Below are positions 1 through 7,271 of a DNA stretch of 64,000 bases, piece by piece. The stretch's first letter is position 1. Each line of letters begins with the position of its first letter. The DNA is from CAYMPH01 sp964392365 (GTDB taxonomy: Bacteria > Spirochaetota > UBA4802 > UBA5550), in assembly GCA_964392365.1 (NCBI GenBank), contig CAYMPH010000001.1, forward strand, positions 450,060 to 514,059, in the 5' to 3' direction. The notes beneath the pieces were generated by a model. The model made no database searches. It was given only the letters and a program-made list of their open reading frames with translations, and was not told the origin of the DNA. A program made the position numbers and the translations under genes.

Positions 1-928
1 GCCTGATGGAAATTGCCATTTTGAGATATTTTTCCGCTTCATCAAAACTTCTGCGCTCAGTAAATATCACCCCGAGCTTTGAATAAGCCTTGTGGGCAAC
101 ATCACCTATCCTGTCAACTGAACCTGCTTTCTTGTAATATTCAATTGCGGAAAATTCATCGCCGTCCCTGAAATGTGCTGACCCGAGATTGTAAATGATC
201 GCTCCGTTTTCAGGGTTTGACTTGAGAGCTTCATTATACTGCTCTATCGCATCTTTATATTTGCCTGTTTCAAAATAAATGTTGCCGAGCAGAGTGATTG
301 TGCCCGGATCCCTGTTGTTCAGGGAAAGAGTTTCTTTTGTATATTTTATTGCATTTCCGTAATCTTTTTTATGCCTGTAGACAATGGCGAGATTTTTATA
401 AATGTCCGGATTTTTTTTATCATAATTCTGGGCTCTGTTTAAAAAAGTAATAGCCTCATCATATTTGCTTTTTGAGTCGGATATTATCGCCAGGTATATC
501 AGTGCGATTGCCTTATCCTTGTTGCTTGCATCCGATTCAAGTGCTTCGTTGAATTCAGCCACGGCATCGGTCATATAACCTTTTAAATAGCTTTCTTTAC
601 CGCGGATAATGTGTTTGTTGTCTGATTGGGCGTCGTAGGATTTATTGTCTGTTTCAAACGGGATGGAGTCTTTGCCCATGTCTGATCCGATCTGAGGTTT
701 TTTGAATACAAATGTTACTAGTACAAAAACAGTAATTATAACAGCGGAAATTATTGCAGTGCCGATTATAATGGTTTTTTTCTGATGGGATTTTAAAGTT
801 TTTTCTGTTTCGCGGTAATTCATCCCGCTGTTAAGATTTTCATTTTCTTCAGCGAGAATTTCGATTCCTTTAATTCTGCTTTTCTCCAGAATTAATTCGT
901 CGATATTTTTTTTTTCGCCTGGAGTCAT
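1..928 (-). CDS. TPR-repeat membrane protein (C-terminus outside window)
   Basis: I translated this open frame by hand from an ATG at 926..928 to the window edge; 309 codons are visible and no stop is reached. The N-terminus is charged (MTPGEKKNIDEL), followed by one membrane segment around residues 52-72 (IIIGTAIISAVIITVFVLV). The rest is a run of tetratricopeptide repeats with the usual A-x-x-x-Y-x-x-A-L spacing, for example AIEQYNEALKSNPENGAIIY. This suggests a single-pass protein with a large periplasmic TPR domain that scaffolds other proteins; no enzymatic motif is seen. The start lies 2 bases after the nusB stop, so it is the third gene of the ribH-nusB operon and probably translationally coupled. 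The specific role is unknown. Confidence 0.8.
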   Translation of the reverse strand, partial: MTPGEKKNIDELILEKSRIKGIEILAEENENLNSGMNYRETEKTLKSHQKKTIIIGTAIISAVIITVFVLVTFVFKKPQIGSDMGKDSIPFETDNKSYDAQSDNKHIIRGKESYLKGYMTDAVAEFNEALESDASNKDKAIALIYLAIISDSKSKYDEAITFLNRAQNYDKKNPDIYKNLAIVYRHKKDYGNAIKYTKETLSLNNRDPGTITLLGNIYFETGKYKDAIEQYNEALKSNPENGAIIYNLGSAHFRDGDEFSAIEYYKKAGSVDRIGDVAHKAYSKLGVIFTERRSFDEAEKYLKMAISIR

Positions 929-930
929 GA

Positions 931-1350
931 TTATTTGATCTCCTCTTTCAGATAATTGATTCTGACATTGTCAAGAATACCGTTTATGAACTGGCCGCTG
1001 TTTTCGCCTCCGAAAATCTTGCCAAGCTCAATTGCTTCATTTATAGTTACTGCAGACGGCACGTCCCTGATATTCATTAGCGCGTAAATTGACATCCGGA
1101 GGATCGCCTTGTCAACAGCATTCAGCCTTTCTATCGACCAGTTTTTTGAGCAAGATACGATAATTTTATCAAGTTCAGCAATCTTATCAATCGTGCCTTC
1201 TATCAGTTTAACTGCGAATTTCCTGATATCTTCAGCTACTTCAACTTCAACCCAGGATAAAGATTTTGCATTTTCCAAATTTTTATCTGAAATTTCGTAT
1301 ATATAAAGACCCTGAAGCGCGTATTCTCTGGCTTTTCTTCTATGCCCCAT
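931..1350 (-). CDS. nusB: Transcription antitermination factor NusB
   Basis: This 139-aa protein has the normal length and all-helical pattern of NusB. It opens with the family signature for the RNA-binding N-terminus (HRRKAREYALQGLY) and ends with the helix pair around VPSAVTINEAIELGKIFGGENSGQFINGILD, of which AVTINEAIELGK is the most conserved part. NusB binds boxA RNA with NusE (ribosomal protein S10) and supports antitermination on rRNA operons. It lies 1 base after the ribH stop and 2 bases before the TPR gene. The ribH-nusB pairing is very common in bacteria and supports both assignments. Confidence 0.95.
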   Translation of the reverse strand: MGHRRKAREYALQGLYIYEISDKNLENAKSLSWVEVEVAEDIRKFAVKLIEGTIDKIAELDKIIVSCSKNWSIERLNAVDKAILRMSIYALMNIRDVPSAVTINEAIELGKIFGGENSGQFINGILDNVRINYLKEEIK

Positions 1351-1351
1351 C

Positions 1352-1813
1352 TTAAATCTGTTTGTAGAGATTTACCATCTCTATTGCTGAAAGAGAAGCA
1401 TCAAAGCCTTTGTTGCCGGATTTTGTTCCGGCCCTTTCAATGGCCTGCTCAATTGAATCTGTAGTAAGAACCCCGAATATTACTGGAATTTCAGCAGACA
1501 TTCCAACCTGAGCAACGCCTTTTGTAACTTCAGATGAAACATAATCAAAATGAGGCGTTGAGCCGCGGATAACAGCGCCCAGACAGATCACAGCATCGTA
1601 TTTTTTAGACATTGCCATTTTTTTAGCAATAGCCGGGATTTCAAAAGCACCCGGAACCCAGACTACAGTAATATCCTTTTCGTCTGCATTATTGCGGATC
1701 AGACAATCCTGCGCTCCGCCTAATAGTTTATTAGTTATAAATTCATTAAATCGCGATACTATGATCCCGAATTTAAATCCGGATGCGTCGAGTTTGCCTT
1801 CTATAGTTTTCAT
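1352..1813 (-). CDS. ribH: 6,7-dimethyl-8-ribityllumazine synthase
   Basis: The 153-aa product matches lumazine synthase along its full length. It condenses 5-amino-6-ribitylamino-uracil with 3,4-dihydroxy-2-butanone 4-phosphate in the penultimate step of riboflavin synthesis, in the cytosol. Visible motifs are the N-terminal strand IVSRFNEF (about residues 18-25), the substrate loop VPGAFEIP (53-60) and GAVIRGSTPHFDYV, which holds the catalytic His88. It is the first gene of a minus-strand operon with nusB. No other rib genes are in the window, and I saw no FMN riboswitch in the 280 bases upstream; that space is filled by transposase-linked repeats. Confidence 0.96.
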   Translation of the reverse strand: MKTIEGKLDASGFKFGIIVSRFNEFITNKLLGGAQDCLIRNNADEKDITVVWVPGAFEIPAIAKKMAMSKKYDAVICLGAVIRGSTPHFDYVSSEVTKGVAQVGMSAEIPVIFGVLTTDSIEQAIERAGTKSGNKGFDASLSAIEMVNLYKQI

Positions 1814-1916
1814 TTTATATTATCCTTTATAAATCAATATTATAATAAAGTTTTTATTTGAAATTAATTACAGTCAAGCCTTTTTTAAGGAGGGATTATT
1901 AACTTTATATGAGGGA

Positions 1917-2031
1917 ATCGGGGTCAGAGCTTATCAGGACTAGTCGGGGGACAGAGCAATTTTTTAAAGAATCGGGGTCAGAGCTTACTTGAAATGGAAA
2001 ATTTTAAAATTTTCAAAAAATGCTCTGACCC
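1917..2031. repeat. RAYT-associated repeat cluster, left side
   Basis: Three direct copies of GGGGTCAGAGC start at 1920, 1947 (variant GGGGACAGAGC) and 1974, exactly 27 bases apart. An inverted copy, GCTCTGACCC, lies at 2022..2031. The third copy and the inverted copy can form a 10-bp stem. The loop holds a perfect 18-base palindrome at 1997..2014 (GAAAATTTTAAAATTTTC). The transposase gene starts 64 bases downstream and another copy lies just after it, so this is most likely the REP-like substrate of that enzyme. Confidence 0.75.
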
Positions 2032-2094
2032 TACTATTTTTTTTAAAAATTCCGCTCTCGATAGTATTAATGTATATACTCACAAGGAGATACT

Positions 2095-2685
2095 ATGCCA
2101 AGAAAACTACGAAATACTGCCCAGGGTGCAACTCATCACTGTTTCACCCGATGTCATGGAAAGAGAAACAAGCTTATGGGGAAATACGGTAAAAAATATT
2201 TTGTCGAATCAGTTAAAATGTGCCAGGAAAAGTATGATTTTGATCTGGTAGCTGCAGAAATTGTTGCAAATCATATTCATTTGGTTATTAAAACTATTCG
2301 AGGAAAAGATACTGTGTCAATAATTATGCAGTATATCAAAGCAAGAATTGCTGAAAAATATAATACTGCAATGAATGAAACCGGAGCTTTCTGGAATGAA
2401 AGATTAGGATCAATTATCATTGAAGAATCCGAGGATCCCGAAGAATATCTCTACCGGCTTTTATGGTATATCAGTTTTAATCCAGTAAGAAAAGGCCTAT
2501 CAAAAGATCCTCGTAATAATGATATCGGTTTTATAAATCAATATTTGAAAAAAGACGCTATAGTTCCAGTTGAAATAACAATTCATGAATTCTTCTTTAA
2601 ATTGGGGGATAATTTTGAAGAATGCGTAAGCAGGTTTCTGCATTATGAAGAAGCTTATAGAAAAAGGTTAGCAATAATATTTTAA
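2095..2685 (+). CDS. REP-associated tyrosine transposase (RAYT, Y1 family)
   Basis: The 196-aa protein has the IS200/RAYT layout: an HUH motif (NHIHLVI, His60 and His62), candidate nucleophile tyrosines in the following helix (Tyr80 or Tyr89), and the family's C-terminal block GAFWNERLGSIIIEESE followed by YLYRLLWYISFNPVRKG, of which ISFNPVRKG is diagnostic. These enzymes cut and join single-stranded DNA at short palindromic repeats. Here such repeats (GGGGTCAGAGC and its inverse) flank the gene at 1920..2031 and 2693..2703 and recur elsewhere. The ATG has an AAGGAG ribosome binding site 5 bases upstream (aaggagatact). The gene seems intact. It may be domesticated, as most RAYTs are single copy. 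Confidence 0.88.
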   Translation: MPRKLRNTAQGATHHCFTRCHGKRNKLMGKYGKKYFVESVKMCQEKYDFDLVAAEIVANHIHLVIKTIRGKDTVSIIMQYIKARIAEKYNTAMNETGAFWNERLGSIIIEESEDPEEYLYRLLWYISFNPVRKGLSKDPRNNDIGFINQYLKKDAIVPVEITIHEFFFKLGDNFEECVSRFLHYEEAYRKRLAIIF

Positions 2686-2692
2686 TGGATAT

Positions 2693-2703
2693 GGGGTCAG
2701 AGC
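2693..2703 (+). repeat. RAYT-associated repeat, right side
   Basis: GGGGTCAGAGC follows the transposase stop by 7 bases, in direct orientation with the left cluster. It marks the right boundary of the transposase unit. Confidence 0.7.
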
Positions 2704-2828
2704 ATCTTTTAGCTACAACCGAAAACCCGTAAAAAAATAAGAAAAAAGCATTGAAATTTCAGGCATGATAAATGCATTATCTTATATATAAATAATTAGA
2801 AAAGGGAGATTTGCATTATAGTTGACAA

Positions 2829-2858
2829 ATAAAGCCCAAGGGGATTGATGGCTTTTTA
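2829..2858 (+). promoter_or_regulatory. Hairpin with T-run in front of the glycosyltransferase
   Basis: AAAGCC (2831..2836) and GGCTTT (2850..2855) can pair across a 13-base loop and are followed by a short T-rich stretch. It looks like a weak intrinsic terminator or attenuator 45 bases before the chosen start of the next gene. The stem is only 6 bp, so this is tentative. Confidence 0.3.
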
Positions 2859-2900
2859 TTGGGATTATTAAGTATTTTAATATATTTTAAGGATAAAAAT

Positions 2901-4412
2901 ATGGAAAATTTTCTGCTTTATAGTTACATTCTGGCCCTGGCGATAGTATCCGTATATGGTTTTCACCGCTATTATATGGTATATTTATTCAGAAAACACA
3001 AAGATAAGAAATTTTTACCGAAAGATAAATTCAGAAAACTTCCAAAAGTAACTATACAGCTTCCGATTTTTAATGAAAAATATGTTGTAGAAAGGCTTAT
3101 AGACTCCATATCGAGAATAAAATATCCTAAAAATCTACTTGAAATTCAGGTTCTTGACGATTCAACAGATGACACTGTTATTCTTGCTGAAAATAAATGC
3201 ATTGAGCAGCAGAAAAAAGGATTTAACATAAAATATATTCATAGAACAGATAGAACCGGTTATAAAGCCGGTGCGCTTGAAAATGGTCTTGCAACTGCTG
3301 AAGGCGAATTCATTGCAATTTTTGATGCGGATTTTCTCCCAGAACCTGATTTCCTCGAAAAAACAATTCATTATTTTACTGATAATAATATTGGAATGGT
3401 CCAGGCAAGATGGGATCATATAAATAGAGATTATTCTCTTTTAACAGAATGCCAGAGCATACTTCTGGATGGCCACTTTATGGTTGAGCAGACTGCAAGA
3501 AGCAGATCCGGCAGATTTTTTAATTTCAACGGTACTGCAGGAATGTGGAGAAAACAGGCAATTCATGAAGCAGGCGGATGGCAGCATGATACTATAACCG
3601 AAGATATGGATTTGAGCTACAGAGCACAGCTTAAAGGCTGGAAATTTGTTTATCTTCCTGATGTTACAGTTCCATCAGAACTTCCGGTAGAAATGTCAGC
3701 TTTCAAAGCACAGCAGTTCAGATGGGCTAAAGGCTCAATTGAGGTATTCTTAAAACTTATTTCTATAATAGTAAAAGCCAATATTCCTCTGAAACAGAAG
3801 GTTGAGGCTTTTTTTCATATGGGTTCAAATTTTGCGTGGCTGCTCATGGGGTATGTTGCAATAGTAATGCCGCTTAATATTGTTATAAGATATAAGGTTG
3901 GATTTATGCCTATATTCTTAATGGATATTCCGATTTTTGTTCTTGCATCTGCTTCGGTTGTTGTATTTTATCTTTTTTCCGAATATATGGTTTTAAAAGA
4001 AACTTTGAGCGTTCAGCATCGATCAATTTTAACTACGATGTTATATCTGCCAATGGCGCTTGCGATTGGTATCGGAATTGGAATAAACAATTTTAAAGCT
4101 GTAACACAGGCGGTTTTTAAAGTAGTAACTCCTTTTAATAGAACCCCTAAATATAATGTTAATGCGGATAAAACCGGAGCTTCATCTAAAATCAAAGCTA
4201 ATGTTTACAGGATTAAAAAAATTGACTGGGTTATTGTAATAGAAATGGCTATGGGAATTTATTTTACTCTTGTAATCCTTTTTATGCTTGAGAAAGAGCA
4301 GTTTTTTACGGTACCATTTTTAATGCTCTTTCAGTTGGGCTTTTTATATACAGCCATTATGTCAATATACAATTTCTCTTTCAGCTTTAATTTCAAGAAA
4401 GCTGAGAAGTAA
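2901..4412 (+). CDS. Family 2 glycosyltransferase, cellulose-synthase-like
   Basis: This processive-type GT2 enzyme has all its catalytic signatures. With the ATG at 2901 (AAGGA 7 bases upstream; 503 aa) these are DDSTDDT from residue 86, DADF from 142, TEDMD from 233 and QQFRW at 271-275. There is one N-terminal membrane helix and about five near the C-terminus. The family moves sugars from nucleotide sugars to a growing beta-glycan at the inner membrane. Relatives include CelA-type synthases and bacterial glucomannan/ceramide-glucosyltransferase-like proteins, so the product could be a polysaccharide or a glycolipid. A longer frame with a TTG at 2859 exists but lacks a binding site. No PilZ domain or exporter is next to it. 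Confidence 0.85.
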   Translation: MENFLLYSYILALAIVSVYGFHRYYMVYLFRKHKDKKFLPKDKFRKLPKVTIQLPIFNEKYVVERLIDSISRIKYPKNLLEIQVLDDSTDDTVILAENKCIEQQKKGFNIKYIHRTDRTGYKAGALENGLATAEGEFIAIFDADFLPEPDFLEKTIHYFTDNNIGMVQARWDHINRDYSLLTECQSILLDGHFMVEQTARSRSGRFFNFNGTAGMWRKQAIHEAGGWQHDTITEDMDLSYRAQLKGWKFVYLPDVTVPSELPVEMSAFKAQQFRWAKGSIEVFLKLISIIVKANIPLKQKVEAFFHMGSNFAWLLMGYVAIVMPLNIVIRYKVGFMPIFLMDIPIFVLASASVVVFYLFSEYMVLKETLSVQHRSILTTMLYLPMALAIGIGIGINNFKAVTQAVFKVVTPFNRTPKYNVNADKTGASSKIKANVYRIKKIDWVIVIEMAMGIYFTLVILFMLEKEQFFTVPFLMLFQLGFLYTAIMSIYNFSFSFNFKKAEK

Positions 4413-4435
4413 TTTTATTTATTATATCTATATAT

Positions 4436-4468
4436 AACTGCTTGATTTAATTATTAAGCAGTTTTTTT
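4436..4468 (+). terminator. Intrinsic terminator after the glycosyltransferase
   Basis: AACTGCTT (4436..4443) pairs with AAGCAGTT (4456..4463), and the T-run extends to 4468. It lies 24 bases past the stop and just before the tRNA gene. Confidence 0.8.
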
Positions 4469-4471
4469 ATA

Positions 4472-4545
4472 GGGCGATTAGCTCAGTTGGTTAGAGCGCC
4501 TGCTCGACATGCAGGAAGTCACCGGTTCGAATCCAGTATCGCCCA
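4472..4545 (+). tRNA. tRNA-Val (anticodon GAC), with C at position 33
   Basis: The 74-base cloverleaf has a perfect 7-bp acceptor stem (GGGCGAT with ATCGCCC), a D-arm, a 5-bp anticodon stem (CCTGC/GCAGG) and the T-loop TTCGAAT. The 7-base anticodon loop is TCGACAT, giving anticodon GAC at 4506..4508 and discriminator A at 4545; CCA is not encoded. Two oddities: the base before the anticodon is C instead of the almost invariant U33, and the T-stem has one C-A mismatch. It could be functional, decaying, or affected by sequencing error. Confidence 0.88.
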
Positions 4546-4632
4546 GTTCCTTTTAGAAAAAAATATACAACACGCCTTTTATAATAATAATAACTTTTAT
4601 TGCATTCCTTATTTTATTTCAGGAGTCACGAT

Positions 4633-5475
4633 ATGAATAAGAAAAGAAATATTTTGATTTTAACTGTTCTGCTTTTTACAACTTTCATCATATCATCATT
4701 AACTGCAAAAGAAAAAACTCTTGTTGTGGTGAATTTTACGAGCATCAAGTCCGATCAGGAGCTTGGAGCTGCTATATCTGAACTTTTCAGAGGAATGGTC
4801 ACTACAATAAATCAGAAAGAATATATAATAATTGAGCGTGAACAGCTTAATAAAATTATGAAAGAGCAGGAGCTTTCGTTATCCGGAGCGGTTGATGAGA
4901 AAGAATCAGAGAAAATAGGCAAGCTGCTTGCTGCAGACTATATTATTCTTGGTTCAATTTCAAAAACAGGTAATACATATACAATCAATGCACGGATTGT
5001 TGACAGCTCAACAAGTAAAATTGTCCAGGGTTCAACTATAAGTTCTAATTCAGAAAATGAACTTCCTGAGAAAGTTAAAACTCTTGCATACCTGATATTC
5101 AAACTGGAAGTTCCTGAGAATAAAGCTTCTGCAGCAAAAGATAATACAATATCAAAAAGCAGCTATTACCATGAAATTAAAAAAAGCTACACATATGATT
5201 CAGTATATTCAGACGGATCAGGGGATCATCCCGGCGGTAAAATAATTTTTAAAATTGACGGTAATAATGTTACGGGACAGTCAATAGAATCATACGGAAC
5301 AGCTGAATTGAAAGGACAGATATCCGGAAATAAAATTGTGGGTTATTATAAGGCTTCATATGGATACGGCAATTTTGAGTTTAATATAGTTGATAATTTA
5401 AAAAAAATTGAGGGGACTTATTATCAGGTTTCCAATGGTGCTAACGGCAAATGGGTCGGGGAGTTGTCTGAATAG
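4633..5475 (+). CDS. CsgG-like exported protein
   Basis: The 280-aa product starts at the ATG with AGGAG 7 bases upstream. Its N-terminus is a signal peptide (KKRNILILTVLLFTTFIISSLTA). Residues about 24-160 resemble the CsgG/FlgO type of periplasmic or outer-membrane protein: a first strand KTLVVVNF, a helix with a REQLNKIMKEQELSLSG motif, and ADYIILGSISKTGNTYTINARIVD, where the strand ILGSISK is typical. The C-terminal 100 residues (GGKIIFKIDGNNVTG onward) form a separate beta-rich module found in unrelated secreted proteins. I see no lipobox cysteine, so it is probably soluble in the periplasm. The exact role is unknown. It stands alone between the tRNA and the oxidoreductase gene. Confidence 0.72.
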   Translation: MNKKRNILILTVLLFTTFIISSLTAKEKTLVVVNFTSIKSDQELGAAISELFRGMVTTINQKEYIIIEREQLNKIMKEQELSLSGAVDEKESEKIGKLLAADYIILGSISKTGNTYTINARIVDSSTSKIVQGSTISSNSENELPEKVKTLAYLIFKLEVPENKASAAKDNTISKSSYYHEIKKSYTYDSVYSDGSGDHPGGKIIFKIDGNNVTGQSIESYGTAELKGQISGNKIVGYYKASYGYGNFEFNIVDNLKKIEGTYYQVSNGANGKWVGELSE

Positions 5476-5596
5476 TATTTATTATTCCTTCCTCATATCT
5501 CCGAATCTTACATATTTCTTAACTTAATACCATTGCCCATCAATTGCTGAGGATAAGAAAACCACATTTATAACGAAATTCAAAGGATAATCAAAT

Positions 5597-7165
5597 ATGT
5601 CTAAAAATAATTTACCATCACATTGTGATGTTATTGTTATTGGCGCAGGTATTACAGGTCTCACAGCTTCAGCACTTCTTTCTAAAGCGGGACTCAATGT
5701 AGTTCTGCTTGAAGAGCAGTCAAGACCCGGCGGATATCTGATGGGTTTTAAAAGAAAAGGGTTTTCTTTTGACAGTTCCATTCAATGGCTGAATCAGTGT
5801 AAAGAAAATGGAATGGTAAGCAGAATTTTTAAATATATAGGTTCAGATTATCCTGAATCTTCAGCTATGAAGAATATCCGCAGATATAAAAGTGATTCTT
5901 TTGATTATCTCCTGACTGATGATCCGTTCATATTGCGTGATCAGTTAATTAATGATTTTCCTGAAGATAAAAAAAATATAACAGAATTTTTTGGATTCTG
6001 CAGGAAAATAGGTAAACATTTTGATATAGTTAACGACCGTATGCGCTCATTGGATACAATGTCATTGCCTGAAAAGGCAATTTTCGGGCTTAGGATGTTA
6101 TGGTGGGTTATACCTGTGTGGAAATATCTGAGGATGTCATCTGAAGAAGGCTTGAATTTATATTTTAAAAATGAATCCATAAAAAAAATTTTTCCGAGTG
6201 AAGAGAAATTCATGGCAGTAATTATGCCAATATGCTGGGCTTTTGCAGGTGACTTCCAGTCTCCGCCAAAAGGAGGAGCCGAGGCTTTTGTAGACTGGCT
6301 GATCAGCAGAATTAAAAAAACAACATCAGGTATATTTCTGAAATCTCCTGTTGAAAAAGTTCTCGTTGAAAATAAAAGAGCCGTTGGAGTATCTCTTGCT
6401 GACGGGCAGCAGATTCATTCTGAATATATTATAGCTGCCTGCGATGTTGAAAGTCTTTATGAAAAAATGCTTCCTGCCGGAACTGTTCCGGAAAAGCTGA
6501 TACGCAAAATAAAAGATGCAGATCTGTATTATTCAAGCGTAACTTTGTTTATCGGGCTTGATTGTGATTCGTCCAAACTCGGCTTTAATGAAGAAATGGC
6601 TTGTTTAACCACGGAGAATATTTCCAGAGAGGAGCAATCCGGACGCGATCCTCATAAAATTCCGCTGATTGTCCAGGTTCCAACAGCAAGAGATAGTTCT
6701 CTTGCACCAAAAGGTAAATCAACTATGACCATACATTGCGCTGCATGGATGGATTATGAAGATTACTGGAAAACAGGAAAAAATTTCAGCAGGGGCGAAG
6801 CATATAAAAAATTTAAAAAAGAATTTGCTGATATTATGATTGATAGAGTTGAAAAAATGCTGAAGATAAATATCAGAAAGCATATAAATGTTATTGAAAT
6901 ATCCACTCCTATATCATACTGGAGATATACAAAAAACCGTGATGGAAGCATAATGGGCGCGAGTCCCACAGATAAAAATATAAGAAGTAAACTGGCTCAT
7001 AATATAACCCCTGTTAAAAATCTGTTTCTTGCAGGACACTGGGCTGAATACGGCGGCGGTGTGCCGATTGGGGTGAAATCTGCTGCAAATGTAAGCATGT
7101 TGATTTTAAAAAAAGAAAACAGCACGGAATTTAAAAAGATAAGAAATGCAATGGACGGAAAATGA
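5597..7165 (+). CDS. CrtI/phytoene-desaturase-like FAD oxidoreductase
   Basis: The 522-aa protein begins with a dinucleotide-binding fold, VIVIGAGITGLTAS (GAGITG at 16-21), followed by an acidic strand end and RPGGYLMGF. It ends with NLFLAGHWAEYGGGVPIGVKSA, where GHW...GGG is the conserved FAD contact of the phytoene desaturase/retinol saturase superfamily. Such enzymes desaturate, saturate or isomerise polyenes. No carotenoid genes are in the window, so the substrate cannot be named; an RetSat-like or fatty-lipid role is as likely as carotenoid chemistry. An AAAGGA-type site (aaaggataatcaaatATG) precedes the start. It is a single gene in front of thrS. Confidence 0.82.
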   Translation: MSKNNLPSHCDVIVIGAGITGLTASALLSKAGLNVVLLEEQSRPGGYLMGFKRKGFSFDSSIQWLNQCKENGMVSRIFKYIGSDYPESSAMKNIRRYKSDSFDYLLTDDPFILRDQLINDFPEDKKNITEFFGFCRKIGKHFDIVNDRMRSLDTMSLPEKAIFGLRMLWWVIPVWKYLRMSSEEGLNLYFKNESIKKIFPSEEKFMAVIMPICWAFAGDFQSPPKGGAEAFVDWLISRIKKTTSGIFLKSPVEKVLVENKRAVGVSLADGQQIHSEYIIAACDVESLYEKMLPAGTVPEKLIRKIKDADLYYSSVTLFIGLDCDSSKLGFNEEMACLTTENISREEQSGRDPHKIPLIVQVPTARDSSLAPKGKSTMTIHCAAWMDYEDYWKTGKNFSRGEAYKKFKKEFADIMIDRVEKMLKINIRKHINVIEISTPISYWRYTKNRDGSIMGASPTDKNIRSKLAHNITPVKNLFLAGHWAEYGGGVPIGVKSAANVSMLILKKENSTEFKKIRNAMDGK

Positions 7166-7271
7166 TATATTAATATATTGATTAAATTTGCCTGTTTTAT
7201 TCTGATGCATAATTATATATATTAGAATATTTTATATTTTATGAGCACAATTTTACCAAGAGGTTATACTC

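Noticed and set aside
1814..2094. FMN riboswitch upstream of ribH
   Set aside because: None of the conserved FMN-aptamer blocks is visible; the region is filled by RAYT repeats.
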